DNA from: Defluviitaleaceae bacterium
GTDB taxonomy: Bacteria > Bacillota > Clostridia > Lachnospirales > WQUN01
Direction of reading: 5' to 3'
DNA: 40,471 bases
NCBI GenBank assembly: GCA_009777845.1
Contig: WRLD01000028.1
Span: 1-40,471, forward strand
The number at the start of each line of letters is the position of its first letter. The first letter of the stretch is position 1. Positions 8,296-16,600 of this stretch are shown here, piece after piece. Made by a program: the position numbers and the translations under genes. The notes beneath the pieces are model-generated. The model worked only from the letters and a program-made list of their open reading frames with translations. It was not told where the DNA came from and did not search any database.

Positions 8296-9972
8296 TTGGC
8301 TGTAAAAAAAGGTAATTTAAGGGTTTTTTCACTCGGCGGCCACGGCGAAGTAGGAAAAAACATGACCGTACTAGAATACGGCAACGATATAATAATTATT
8401 GACTGCGGCGTTGCGTTTCCGCAGGACGAAATGCTGGGAATAGACCTGGTTATTCCCGATTTCACATATTTGCAGGAAAACAAGGACAGGATTCGCGGGC
8501 TGTTTCTCACACATGCGCATGAGGACCATATCGGCTCTGTGCCGTATTTTTTGCGTGAGGTAAAGGCGACATTGTACGCCACCAAGCTAACGCTTGGGCT
8601 TGTGGGCAACAAGCTACGCGAGCATGGGCTTTTAAACAAGGCGGAGCTAGTGCCTGTGCCGCAGGGCGCGACTATTACCGCAGGCTGTTTTAAGGTAGAG
8701 TTTTTGCGGGTTAATCACTCCATAGCAGATGCCGTGGCGTTTGCGATAACCACGCCTGTGGGCGTGGTGGTTCATTCTGGCGATTTTAAGGTAGATTTTA
8801 CGCCAATCCAAGGCGAAATAATGGACTTGCAGCGTTTCGGCGAGCTTGGCCGCAAGGGCGTAAAGCTGTTGCTTTGTGAAAGTACAAATGTGCTGTACAG
8901 CGGCTATACGTTGAGCGAACGCACGGTAGGTAATATGTTCCAGCGTGTGTTTGAGGAATCGCCTACGCAAAGGCTTATTGTGGCAATGTTTTCGTCACAT
9001 ATCGACAGAATACAACAAGTGCTTAATTCGGCGGTACAGCATAGGCGTAAGGTGCTTTTCCTAGGGCGAAGCATGGTAAACGCGGTAAAAACAGCCACGG
9101 AGCTAGGGTACTTGACCGCGCCCACGGGGCTTATTATCGAGGTGTCCGAGCTGCGCAACTACACGCCCAATCAGCTTGTAATTATTACCACTGGTAGTCA
9201 GGGCGAGCCTATGGCGGCATTGTCGCGAATGGCGGCTTCCGACCACAGGCAAATAACAATTTCTTCCACGGACAAGGTAGTCATTTCGGCTTCGCCTATT
9301 CCAGGCAACGAAAAGCTAGTTTCACGCGTAATAAACGACCTTATGAGCCAAGGCGCAGACGTAATTTACGAGGGCTTGATGGACGTACACGTTTCCGGCC
9401 ACGCCAAGCAGGAGGAATTGAAGCTAATTCACGCGCTTGTCAGACCCGAGTATTTTATGCCAATTCATGGCGAATTTAGGCATTTAAAGCACCATAAAGA
9501 CCTAGCCATTTCCATGGGAATGGCTAAGGAAAATATTTTTATCGCCGACATAGGCGAGGTTTTGGAAATTACTGGCAAGGGCGCGAAAATGAACGGAACT
9601 GTGCCGTCTGGTCAGCTCTTGGTTGACGGGCTTGGCATAGGCGACGTGGGCAACGTAGTTTTGCGTGACCGCAAGCACCTTTCCGAGGACGGCCTAATCA
9701 TTGTCGCGGCGGGAATAAGTATGCAGGACGGCTACTGTCAAATAATTTCCGGCCCGGAAATTATTTCGCGCGGCTTCATTTTTGTACGCGAATCGGGCGA
9801 CTTAATCGAAAGCGCGAAAAACAAGGTGGCGGAAACGCTGTTTGAACTGGAACAAAAAAATACTGCCGATAGGCAGCTTATAAGAAATAGGGTAAAGGAC
9901 GATTTGCGCGAGTTTATCTGGCAGTCAACTAAGAGGAATCCTATGATTTTCCCTATATTGGTGGAGTTATAG
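8296..9972 (+). CDS. rnj: Ribonuclease J
   Basis: RNase J is the metallo-beta-lactamase/beta-CASP nuclease with endo- and 5'-3' exonuclease activity in mRNA decay and rRNA maturation of Gram-positives. The 558 residues match the family length. LTHAHEDHIGSVPYF is the zinc-binding motif 2, SGDFKVD follows in the lactamase half, and SGHAKQEE with MPIHGEFRH are beta-CASP/C-terminal metal motifs. The TTG start at 8296 is supported by AAGGAGGAG about 7 bases upstream. Its last 6 bases overlap the 3' end of the convergent nspC, leaving no space for a terminator. Confidence 0.95.
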   Translation: MAVKKGNLRVFSLGGHGEVGKNMTVLEYGNDIIIIDCGVAFPQDEMLGIDLVIPDFTYLQENKDRIRGLFLTHAHEDHIGSVPYFLREVKATLYATKLTLGLVGNKLREHGLLNKAELVPVPQGATITAGCFKVEFLRVNHSIADAVAFAITTPVGVVVHSGDFKVDFTPIQGEIMDLQRFGELGRKGVKLLLCESTNVLYSGYTLSERTVGNMFQRVFEESPTQRLIVAMFSSHIDRIQQVLNSAVQHRRKVLFLGRSMVNAVKTATELGYLTAPTGLIIEVSELRNYTPNQLVIITTGSQGEPMAALSRMAASDHRQITISSTDKVVISASPIPGNEKLVSRVINDLMSQGADVIYEGLMDVHVSGHAKQEELKLIHALVRPEYFMPIHGEFRHLKHHKDLAISMGMAKENIFIADIGEVLEITGKGAKMNGTVPSGQLLVDGLGIGDVGNVVLRDRKHLSEDGLIIVAAGISMQDGYCQIISGPEIISRGFIFVRESGDLIESAKNKVAETLFELEQKNTADRQLIRNRVKDDLREFIWQSTKRNPMIFPILVEL

Positions 9973-11163
9973 CCGCCCTCTAAAATCCTCATACCCAAAA
10001 CGCCGCACAAGCTGCAATTCGCCGTTTGTGCGGCGTTTTATTATGCTTGGCAGGTTTATTCCGTTAAATGTGTTATTTTTTACCATGGTGTAGATTGCCA
10101 TGTCCTCAAAGGTTAGCTTGTCGCCTATTTGCAAGGGTTCGTTAAACGAGTATTGCCCGATAAAATCGCCTGCAAGGCAGGTAGAGCCGCCGAGCCTGTA
10201 GGTGTATTTTCCGTGTTCGCAAGAGCCTAAAATGCGCGGCGTGTAGGGCATTTCCAAGACATCGGGCATGTGACAAGCCGCCGAAGCGTCTAAAATGGCA
10301 ATCGCGCCGTCATTTTCGATAATGTCCAAAACAGTGCATACCAAAAAGCCCGCGTTTAGCGCGACCGCTTCGCCAGGTTCGAGATAAATTTCTAAATTGT
10401 GCTTTTGTCTGAAATTTTTGATTAGCGTGACGAGCTTTTGTATATCGTAGTCTGGGCGTGTGATGTGGTGGCCGCCGCCCATGTTTAGCCACGAAATGTT
10501 TTTGAAGCAGGGCGAGAATTTTTCTTCTACGGCTTGTAGTGTGGTTTCCAGCGCATCGGCGTTTTGTTGGCACAGGGTATGGAAATGAAGCCCCGACAGG
10601 GGGGCGGGGGCACAGCCCCTTTTCTCCGACTGCCCTTTGGTGGGAATGTCATCTCGAAGCCTTGACTGCGTGCGATTGTGGGCGTTGCCCTCAAACTCAT
10701 CGAAGCGGAAATTCCCCACCGTCACACCAAGCCGCGAGCCTACCGCGCATGGGTCATAAATTCCGCCGCCTTGTGTGGAAATTTCTGGGTTGATTCGTAT
10801 GCCAAACTTCGCACTAGAGCCTACAGTCAAGGGCTTAAACCGTTCCCATTGTGAAAAAGAGTTGAACACAATATGACTGCATAAGGGCAGGATTTTTTTA
10901 AATTCCTCGTCGGAATAGCCAGCGGAAAAGACGTGGTTTTCTTTTTTGAGATAATCACGGCTCAACATAACCTCATGCAGACCGCTGGAAGCCGTGCCGT
11001 CAAGGTATTGGGCGATTAGCGGATATGTGTCGTACATGGAAAACGCCTTTTGCGCAAGCAAAATCTTGCAGCCCGAAGCATCGGCGACCTGGCGTAACAG
11101 CTCTAGGTTCTTGATTAAAAGCCCCTCGTCCACGAGGTAGTAGGGGGAGGGTAGGGCATTCAC
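9967..11163 (-). CDS. nspC: Carboxynorspermidine/carboxyspermidine decarboxylase with repeat-derived insertion
   Basis: A PLP fold III decarboxylase that turns carboxynorspermidine or carboxyspermidine into norspermidine or spermidine. LLAQKAFSMYDTYP carries the PLP lysine. LNMGGGHHITRPDYD, EPGEAVALNAGF and CHMPDVLEMPYTPR are family motifs. The GTG start overlaps the synthase stop (GTGA), so the two enzymes are coupled. Between SRLGVTVGNF and GLHFHTLC lie roughly 35 extra residues (DEFEGNAHNRTQ and on to CAPAPL) that the family lacks. They are encoded by an interspersed repeat at 10591-10664 and adjoining bases. The frame is kept and all catalytic motifs survive, so it is probably active. Confidence 0.9.
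   Translation of the reverse strand: MNALPSPYYLVDEGLLIKNLELLRQVADASGCKILLAQKAFSMYDTYPLIAQYLDGTASSGLHEVMLSRDYLKKENHVFSAGYSDEEFKKILPLCSHIVFNSFSQWERFKPLTVGSSAKFGIRINPEISTQGGGIYDPCAVGSRLGVTVGNFRFDEFEGNAHNRTQSRLRDDIPTKGQSEKRGCAPAPLSGLHFHTLCQQNADALETTLQAVEEKFSPCFKNISWLNMGGGHHITRPDYDIQKLVTLIKNFRQKHNLEIYLEPGEAVALNAGFLVCTVLDIIENDGAIAILDASAACHMPDVLEMPYTPRILGSCEHGKYTYRLGGSTCLAGDFIGQYSFNEPLQIGDKLTFEDMAIYTMVKNNTFNGINLPSIIKRRTNGELQLVRRFGYEDFRGRL
10591..10664 (-). repeat. In-gene palindromic repeat, copy 1 (inside nspC)
   Basis: On the minus strand it reads AAGGCTTCGAGATGACATTC, then CCACCAAAGGG, CAGTCGGAGAAAAGGGG and a G/C-rich stem around GGGGCTGTGCCCCC. The same order of motifs recurs at 12738-12831 in the next gene but one. 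The GC-rich end pairs with itself. It adds codons to nspC without breaking the frame. Confidence 0.75.
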
Positions 11164-12365
11164 GGTACAAGCACAGGGCTAAAATCCTCTACCCAAGGCA
11201 AGCCCCATTTGTTTAGCGCGTCCATAAACGGGTCGGGGTCGAGCTGTTCTACATTGAATACGCCCGATTTTTGCCATGCGCCGTTCATTACGAGCATTGC
11301 GCCAATCATGGCAGGTACGCCCGTTGTGTAGGAAATCGCTTGCGACTGCACCTCGCGATAGCATTCCTCGTGGTCGCAAACATTGTAAATATAGTAGGTG
11401 AGCGGCTTGCCGTCCTTTACGCCTTGGAAAATACAGCCAATATTTGTTTTGCCCTTGGTACGCGGGCCGAGGGTGGCAGGGTCGGGAAGCACCGCCTTCA
11501 AAAATTGTAGCGGTACAATTTGCTTGCCGTCAAACTCAATCGGCACAATCGAGGTCATGCCTACGTTTTCTAGGCATTTTAAATGCGTGAGATAGCTTTG
11601 CCCAAAGGTCATAAAAAAGCGTATGCGCTTTATTCCCTTGATATTTTTCGCCAAGGATTCCAGTTCCTCATGATACAAAAGGTACATATCCTTTTCGCCT
11701 ATTTGCGGAAAGTCGTAAACGCGCTTTATTTCCATGGGCTTTGTTTCTACCCAGTCGCCGTCCTGCCAATAACGCCCGTTTGCCGTGACCTCGCGTATGT
11801 TTATTTCCGGGTTAAAATTTGTGGCGAAGGGGTAGCCGTGGTCGCCTGCGTTAGCATCCAAAATATCCAGCTCGTAAATTTCGTCAAAATAATGCTTCAT
11901 GGCGTACGCGCTAAAAATGCCCGTCACGCCAGGGTCGAAGCCGCAGCCCAAAATAGCCGTAATTCCTGCCTTTTCAAAACGCTCGCGGTATTCCCATTGC
12001 CATTTGTACTCGAATTTTGCGGTGTCGGGCGGCTCGTAGTTTGCGGTGTCGAGATAGTGTACCTTGGTTTCCAAGCACGCGTCCATTATTGTCAAATCTT
12101 GGTACGGAAGCGCGAGATTTATTACTATTTTTGGCGAAAATTGCTTAATCAACGCGACAAGCTCGTCCACGCTGTCCGCGTTTACCTGCGCCGTGTGAAT
12201 TTTCGTTTTTACGTTTTTTGCTTCGAGAAAGGCTTTTATTTCGTCACATTTGCTTTTTGTGCGGCTTGCAATCATTATTTCCGAAAAAACATCGCTGTTT
12301 TGGCAACATTTGTGAATCGTGACCTGCGCAACACCGCCGCAGCCTATGATTAGTGCTTTGCCCAT
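11160..12365 (-). CDS. Carboxynorspermidine/carboxyspermidine synthase (dehydrogenase)
   Basis: A saccharopine dehydrogenase-like enzyme of 401 residues that reductively condenses aspartate semialdehyde with putrescine or diaminopropane. This is the first step of the alternative polyamine route common in gut Firmicutes and Campylobacter. The N-terminal Rossmann loop is IIGCGGVAQV. ILGCGFDPGVTGIF and the LLYHEELESL region are family features. CTAGGAGG stands upstream of the ATG. It follows the YhhN-like gene by 9 bases and overlaps nspC, which confirms the pathway. Without a diaminopropane-forming enzyme in view, spermidine is the likely end product (inference). Confidence 0.92.
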   Translation of the reverse strand: MGKALIIGCGGVAQVTIHKCCQNSDVFSEIMIASRTKSKCDEIKAFLEAKNVKTKIHTAQVNADSVDELVALIKQFSPKIVINLALPYQDLTIMDACLETKVHYLDTANYEPPDTAKFEYKWQWEYRERFEKAGITAILGCGFDPGVTGIFSAYAMKHYFDEIYELDILDANAGDHGYPFATNFNPEINIREVTANGRYWQDGDWVETKPMEIKRVYDFPQIGEKDMYLLYHEELESLAKNIKGIKRIRFFMTFGQSYLTHLKCLENVGMTSIVPIEFDGKQIVPLQFLKAVLPDPATLGPRTKGKTNIGCIFQGVKDGKPLTYYIYNVCDHEECYREVQSQAISYTTGVPAMIGAMLVMNGAWQKSGVFNVEQLDPDPFMDALNKWGLPWVEDFSPVLVP

Positions 12366-12374
12366 GTTTACCTC

Positions 12375-13052
12375 CTAGTAGCTTGTATTTGTATGAGTAT
12401 AATCCTTTGCCGCCGTATTTTCAATACGTAAACCGCTCGCCGCGATAAATGCCTGTGACGGCAGGTAAAAAAACCAAATAAACCTAAACGCGCTAGGGAA
12501 AATGTCGGGCAGTCCAAAATACGCGGGCAGATTAAAAAGCAAAACATTGACATCACAAAGCGCGAAAAAAATAAGCCCCGCCAAGACTAAGCGATAATTG
12601 GGCTTAGGTAGGCGGCTTTTGAGATTTACGTAAATATTTAGTGCGAATAGGAAAGCGTATAAGATTGCTAGGGTGGGTAGGCTTTGTGTGGTGAAGCCGA
12701 GAAGCCAGACGAGGAGGGTGGCTAAAAGTAAGCTGTAAAGGCTTCGAGGCGATATTCCCACCAAGTTGATGTTTTGCGTTGAACGCAAAACATCAACGGA
12801 ACAGTCGGAGAAAGGGGGCAACGCCCCCCCCGCTGCGCGTAAAATGTAAAAGATGTGTGCGAAACAAAAAACCGCAACACCTAACAAATATTCCTGCCGT
12901 AAAATAAGGAAATAATCCGCCGTAACGGTAGCCCCAAGCCCACACACAAGCAACCCCCAGTCCTTAGAAGAAAGGCGGCGCATATACGAAAAAACAGCAA
13001 AAATCAAGCAAATGCAAACAAACGCAAATTTAAAATTAGGCTCAATAGTCAT
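12375..13052 (-). CDS. YhhN/lysoplasmalogenase family membrane protein with repeat insertion
   Basis: A 225-residue protein with about seven hydrophobic segments. TADYFL, the FAHIFYILR segment, FALCDVNVLLFN and a terminal YLPSQAFIAAS match the YhhN family, whose known members hydrolyse lysoplasmalogen. Between the third segment and LLATLLVWLLG is a polar stretch (GGALPPFSDCSVDVL and on to VGISPRSL) encoded by an interspersed repeat in antisense orientation, including a perfect 33-base palindrome. The loop is probably extended, not destroyed. The ribosome binding site is weak. It lies in the operon with the polyamine genes, which may be fortuitous. Confidence 0.65.
   Translation of the reverse strand: MTIEPNFKFAFVCICLIFAVFSYMRRLSSKDWGLLVCGLGATVTADYFLILRQEYLLGVAVFCFAHIFYILRAAGGALPPFSDCSVDVLRSTQNINLVGISPRSLYSLLLATLLVWLLGFTTQSLPTLAILYAFLFALNIYVNLKSRLPKPNYRLVLAGLIFFALCDVNVLLFNLPAYFGLPDIFPSAFRFIWFFYLPSQAFIAASGLRIENTAAKDYTHTNTSY
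12738..12831 (+). repeat. In-gene palindromic repeat, copy 2 (inside yhhN-like gene), with perfect hairpin
   Basis: Plus strand AAGGCTTCGAGGCGATATTC, CCACCAA, then a perfect 16-base inverted repeat with a one-base loop (12765-12797, GTTGATGTTTTGCGTT arm), then ACAGTCGGAGAAAGGGGGC and a G/C-rich end. Copy 1 in nspC lacks the inner hairpin, which suggests a nested insertion. The host gene is on the opposite strand and stays open through it. Confidence 0.8.
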
Positions 13053-13087
13053 AGGTATAGTTTTTGCGGAAATGGGGGAATTATGCG

Positions 13088-13606
13088 TTAATGTTGTTTG
13101 GTTAGCCTTTCGCTCCTTGCGTCATCAAGGGTAGAGCCATTGTTTGGTATTATACCCACAAGGCTGTCGAGAATTGTCTGTTTATCCTCTTGAATAGTTT
13201 TAAAGATGTTTTCTTTATTGTCAACAATATATGCTTCTATTAAGTCTGGCAAGCTAGGATTCATTTCATAGTATGCAAAATCCTCAGACTCAACGGATTC
13301 GTCATCTTTATCAGACGTATATCCATAATCGTCATCGACATAGTATATGTGTGATGCGGCAGAAAGAAAATTCAACGCAAATTTCTCACCACCGATTACT
13401 CTCAATGCTTCCGCAACGTCATTTGTGGAAAAAATATTGCCAAAGGTATCAAAGAATATTAGGTGTCCTCCATTATTTACCTCTGAATCATATGCGAAAG
13501 CAATAATAGCGTTTTTTTGCTCCGTAGAAAGAGATTTGCTATTGTTATCAAGAAATGAATAATATACTTCGTCAATGAAACGATTCCATAAGTCGGTAGA
13601 TTCCAT
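13088..13606 (-). CDS. DUF4375/DMP19-like protein
   Basis: A 172-residue soluble, acidic protein. DLWNRFIDEVYYSF, AFAYDSEVNNGGHLIFF and EALRVIGGEKFALNFL follow the DMP19/DUF4375 pattern (W..f.., D.EV.NGG..q.f, aL..iGa). Members of this family include a DNA-mimic protein in Neisseria, but a function here cannot be assigned. The ATG at 13606 has GAGGAGG 6 bases upstream, which settles the start against a longer frame from 13687 that would run back into the preceding gene. It sits 13 bases after that gene. Codons are more A+T rich than those of the neighbours. Confidence 0.65.
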   Translation of the reverse strand: MESTDLWNRFIDEVYYSFLDNNSKSLSTEQKNAIIAFAYDSEVNNGGHLIFFDTFGNIFSTNDVAEALRVIGGEKFALNFLSAASHIYYVDDDYGYTSDKDDESVESEDFAYYEMNPSLPDLIEAYIVDNKENIFKTIQEDKQTILDSLVGIIPNNGSTLDDARSERLTKQH

Positions 13607-13619
13607 TAAAACACCTCCT

Positions 13620-15776
13620 CTATCGTGAAACCTCCACAACCGTCCAGATATTATCCCGACTCCGCGCAGTAACACCAAAGACCCCATGCTCGTACTTCAA
13701 ATCCCCATTTTCCTCCGCCGCCCACACTACCTCGACAATGGCGGCATAGTCGTAATTTGTCGCTAGCTCGCCTGTGGTAACGCTTGCGGCGTACATTGCC
13801 CTGCCCTCAAATTTTGTAGGCGCGAAAAGGTTAAACAGCTCGCCCGAGCCTTTTAATTCGTCCGATATTCCCAGCAATCCGCTTTCCGTAACCTCGCCAG
13901 ATTTATATGCGAGTAGGTTCAAAAACGCCTGCGTAACGGCGGTCTCGGCGGCATAACGGCGTAGGCTAGGCTGGTTGTAAAACCGCGAAACATTAAGCGG
14001 CATGGTAGCGGACGGTACATCGTATTCTACCCAGTTAATAATCAGCGAATATTGGGAAATATGCACGTCAAACAAGTGCGTTCCGTGCGGCTGCATGTTA
14101 AAAAGAACGTCCGAGCCGCGCCCGTCGGGGTCGATATTTACAACAGTACCCTGCATGTCGATAACCTCGTCGTCGCTTACCCTTACACGCAAAACCGCGT
14201 CAAGATTTGTTGCCCTTCGCCGTCTGCTTCCGTCTACGCCGTGCAGGGTGAGAACAATTAGCGGCCCTTGCTGGTCCATGCTCTCTAGCATTAGGGTAAA
14301 ATCGCCTGTTTGCACGGGTACAGGGGTGGATTGCGAATTGGCGAATAGCTGTTGCGGCGTTACGTCAACAACGGGGTTCTTGTAAAAATATGTCAGTCCG
14401 TGGAAAACAAGATTTATTCGGCTTTCTAGGTTCAAAATCGGGGCAAATGTCGCGAAGCCCATTTTCATGTCGAGCGCGTCTACATAGACGTACTCGTCCC
14501 CAGTTAAAGGGGTGGGGGCTGTGTTTATTTCGTGAATTTCGACCTTAGCGAAGTCGGAATCACTGCGTAAACGGTAGCCCTCAGATTGTTGCGTTTCCCT
14601 GTAATTAAAATGAATGGTACTGCTCGCGCTGTCAAAAAGCGCGTGGCTCACGACAAGCGGACTATCGCCCATTAGCGGCTGTTGTTGCGTGATAAATACT
14701 GGCGTTTCATGCACTGGCGGCGAGGTAAAACGGTAATAGAAGCGCGTAAATTCGCCCGTGACCTTGTGCTGTATATGAAGCGTAAGGAACAAGGTTTCTT
14801 GCAGAACTTTGCCGAATTGTAAAACCGTGCCTGTTCCCTCGGGCGCGGAAATATTAAAGGTCGTGCGTGAAAATAAATTGCGGTTCTGGTCGAAAAGCAA
14901 AATATCGTAGTCGCTAGGCTCAAAAATTTCGTCAAAGTAGAAAAATGTACCGCTGTAAGCCGCAGAAATACGCAAAAGCGTAAGTGTCTGCTCGCCTATA
15001 GATTCCTGCTCATGCAAATGGATAATATTGGCATTATTGGCAACCCCTGTAGGAATTTGAATCGGCGTAAAATGCTCGACTGCCGCGGCTAGGCTTTGCT
15101 GCGCCCTAACCGCAGAATGGGCGAGCAACGCCGTGATTGCGCCTGTGGCGATTACGGTAATGCCGATAATCAGCGTGGCAATCATGGTTTTTTGCGAAAC
15201 ATTCGCGAATATGCTCTTTTTTGCTTCCGCTTCGCCTGTAAACGCGCCCTTTACGTACTGAATCGAAACCATGTCCTCGATTTCCGGGTCGTACACGGTT
15301 TGGGTCGGCATGGACGAGGAAATGTCCTTTACCTCGAAGCTGTCGCCCGCCACCCTGTCCGCCATAAGTAGCATTTCCAACTGGCTGTCCAAGTCCATCT
15401 CGTCATTCGCCATAGACAGCGGCTCGTCAGAATCGGCGGCAAAGTCGTCAAGCCCAAAGTCGCTAGGCGCGAAATCGTCGGCGGCGAGGTCGTCAAGGTT
15501 GAAGCCGTCAGAAGCGGCGGCAGACTCGGCAGAAGCAGGCTCGTCAAGCTCGTCGGGCAAGCCCGAATTAAGCTCGTCAAGACTGTCTAGGTCGTCTAGC
15601 GTAATCGGCGTTACGGAGCTTCGCGGCGCAGACAACGCCTCCAACGCCGCAAAGGGGTCGTCGCCGTCAAAATTAAGCTCCCCAAACATGTCCTCGCCGT
15701 TGTCGTTAAAAAGCCCTAGAGAGGATAGCTGGGCCTCCAAATCGTCAATGTCGTTCTTTTTGTTTTCATCGCTCAT
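13620..15776 (-). CDS. Large one-TM protein with acidic cytoplasmic region, function unknown
   Basis: 718 residues. Residues 1-150 are low complexity and acidic, built of Leu-Asp-Asp repeats (LDDLDSLDEL, NLDDLAADDF). Residues 198-219 form one membrane segment (TLIIGITVIATGAITALLA). The remaining 500 residues lie outside and look beta-rich, with no family I recognise. The ATG at 15776 is 10 bases after AAGGAG; the ATG at 15785 overlaps the stop of the 36-residue gene upstream (ATGA) and is an alternative. The layout suggests an envelope protein held by its cytoplasmic acidic arm. Its position at the head of an operon that ends in polyamine enzymes is unexplained. Confidence 0.75.
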   Translation of the reverse strand: MSDENKKNDIDDLEAQLSSLGLFNDNGEDMFGELNFDGDDPFAALEALSAPRSSVTPITLDDLDSLDELNSGLPDELDEPASAESAAASDGFNLDDLAADDFAPSDFGLDDFAADSDEPLSMANDEMDLDSQLEMLLMADRVAGDSFEVKDISSSMPTQTVYDPEIEDMVSIQYVKGAFTGEAEAKKSIFANVSQKTMIATLIIGITVIATGAITALLAHSAVRAQQSLAAAVEHFTPIQIPTGVANNANIIHLHEQESIGEQTLTLLRISAAYSGTFFYFDEIFEPSDYDILLFDQNRNLFSRTTFNISAPEGTGTVLQFGKVLQETLFLTLHIQHKVTGEFTRFYYRFTSPPVHETPVFITQQQPLMGDSPLVVSHALFDSASSTIHFNYRETQQSEGYRLRSDSDFAKVEIHEINTAPTPLTGDEYVYVDALDMKMGFATFAPILNLESRINLVFHGLTYFYKNPVVDVTPQQLFANSQSTPVPVQTGDFTLMLESMDQQGPLIVLTLHGVDGSRRRRATNLDAVLRVRVSDDEVIDMQGTVVNIDPDGRGSDVLFNMQPHGTHLFDVHISQYSLIINWVEYDVPSATMPLNVSRFYNQPSLRRYAAETAVTQAFLNLLAYKSGEVTESGLLGISDELKGSGELFNLFAPTKFEGRAMYAASVTTGELATNYDYAAIVEVVWAAEENGDLKYEHGVFGVTARSRDNIWTVVEVSR

Positions 15777-15781
15777 AATAA

Positions 15782-15892
15782 TCATGCTCCTTGGAAAAAC
15801 ATTAAAACTGGGCCTAGCATCATAATGGCGGCAATAAGAAGTGCAACTACTGTGACAAGAATTTGCTTGTGTTTTTTAAGCCATTTTTTCAT
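15782..15892 (-). CDS. 36-residue single-TM small protein
   Basis: The frame MKKWLKKHKQILVTVVALLI is followed by AAIMMLGPVLMFFQGA and a stop. A basic N-terminus precedes one hydrophobic helix, as in small membrane proteins that assist a larger partner. GGAGGG lies 7 bases before the ATG, and the stop overlaps an ATG of the large TM protein gene. A TTGAAT-16-TATAAT promoter lies just upstream. Real translation is likely but not proven; the function is unknown. Confidence 0.65.
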   Translation of the reverse strand: MKKWLKKHKQILVTVVALLIAAIMMLGPVLMFFQGA

Positions 15893-15923
15893 TGTGGAAA
15901 CCCTCCTAAAAATGTATTACCCC

Positions 15924-15951
15924 ATTATACATCTTTTGTGGTATAATTCAA
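15924..15951 (-). promoter_or_regulatory. Predicted promoter of the small-TM-protein/polyamine operon
   Basis: On the minus strand TTGAAT (15951-15946), 16 bases, TATAAT (15929-15924), about 30 bases upstream of the 36-residue gene. The region is shared with the divergent gene at 15989. Confidence 0.55.
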
Positions 15952-15988
15952 AAAAATATTTCAAAAAAAATTTTAAGGGTGTGGCAAA

Positions 15989-16600
15989 GTGTTTTCTTCT
16001 AGTATAATTATCGGCGGTTTTTCGGTTTTTGCAATAGTTATGGTGCTAATAAATTCAAAAACGCACAGAACGCGGCAGGATAAGCTCCTCCGCCGATTTT
16101 TGGACGAGGAAGCCGCCGCAAACTCGGTGCGAAAAAAGGAAATTCCGCAGGAGCTTTTTTATACTCCAGACCTTTCCATTTTTCCGCCCGTTGGCGAGGA
16201 CGACCCGTTCCAGGTAACGCGCTGTGCAAAGCGTGTTATGCTTCGCTTTGAAAAATTCATGTCTAATCTCGAACTGAAAAAGCTGTACGGCGTAGCCCAA
16301 ATGGATTTAATAGCACAATATGAGGAAAATTTCAACGCATATTTGAAGGCACTCACAAAATGGGCGGAGGCTCTCGCACAGGAAGGCTCGCCCGATGCTA
16401 TAAAAATTCTCGAATACGTGATTTCACGCGGCGGCGAATACCGCGACACGTACAGAACCGCCGCCGATATTTACGCCAAAAACGGCGAGCAGGAAAAGCT
16501 AGACGAGCTAATAACCCAAGCGGAAAATAACCATTTCCGCGATACGTCTATTCGCGACTGGATTTTGGGCTATATAAACGGAAAGAAAAATAGCCTATGA
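15989..16600 (+). CDS. Membrane-anchored hypothetical protein upstream of thyA
   Basis: 203 residues. Residues about 3-22 (SSIIIGGFSVFAIVMVLINS) form an N-terminal membrane anchor; the rest is soluble and largely helical (LEKLKKLYGV-type and NGEQEKLDELITQAE segments), somewhat like a short TPR protein. I do not recognise a family. The start is GTG, with AAGGG 9 bases upstream. The stop overlaps thyA as ATGA, so the gene is probably co-transcribed with nucleotide synthesis genes, without an evident functional link. Confidence 0.7.
   Translation: MFSSSIIIGGFSVFAIVMVLINSKTHRTRQDKLLRRFLDEEAAANSVRKKEIPQELFYTPDLSIFPPVGEDDPFQVTRCAKRVMLRFEKFMSNLELKKLYGVAQMDLIAQYEENFNAYLKALTKWAEALAQEGSPDAIKILEYVISRGGEYRDTYRTAADIYAKNGEQEKLDELITQAENNHFRDTSIRDWILGYINGKKNSL

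Noticed and set aside
11583..12353. 256-residue plus-strand frame
   Set aside because: It is antisense to the carboxynorspermidine synthase, whose frame has strong family motifs.
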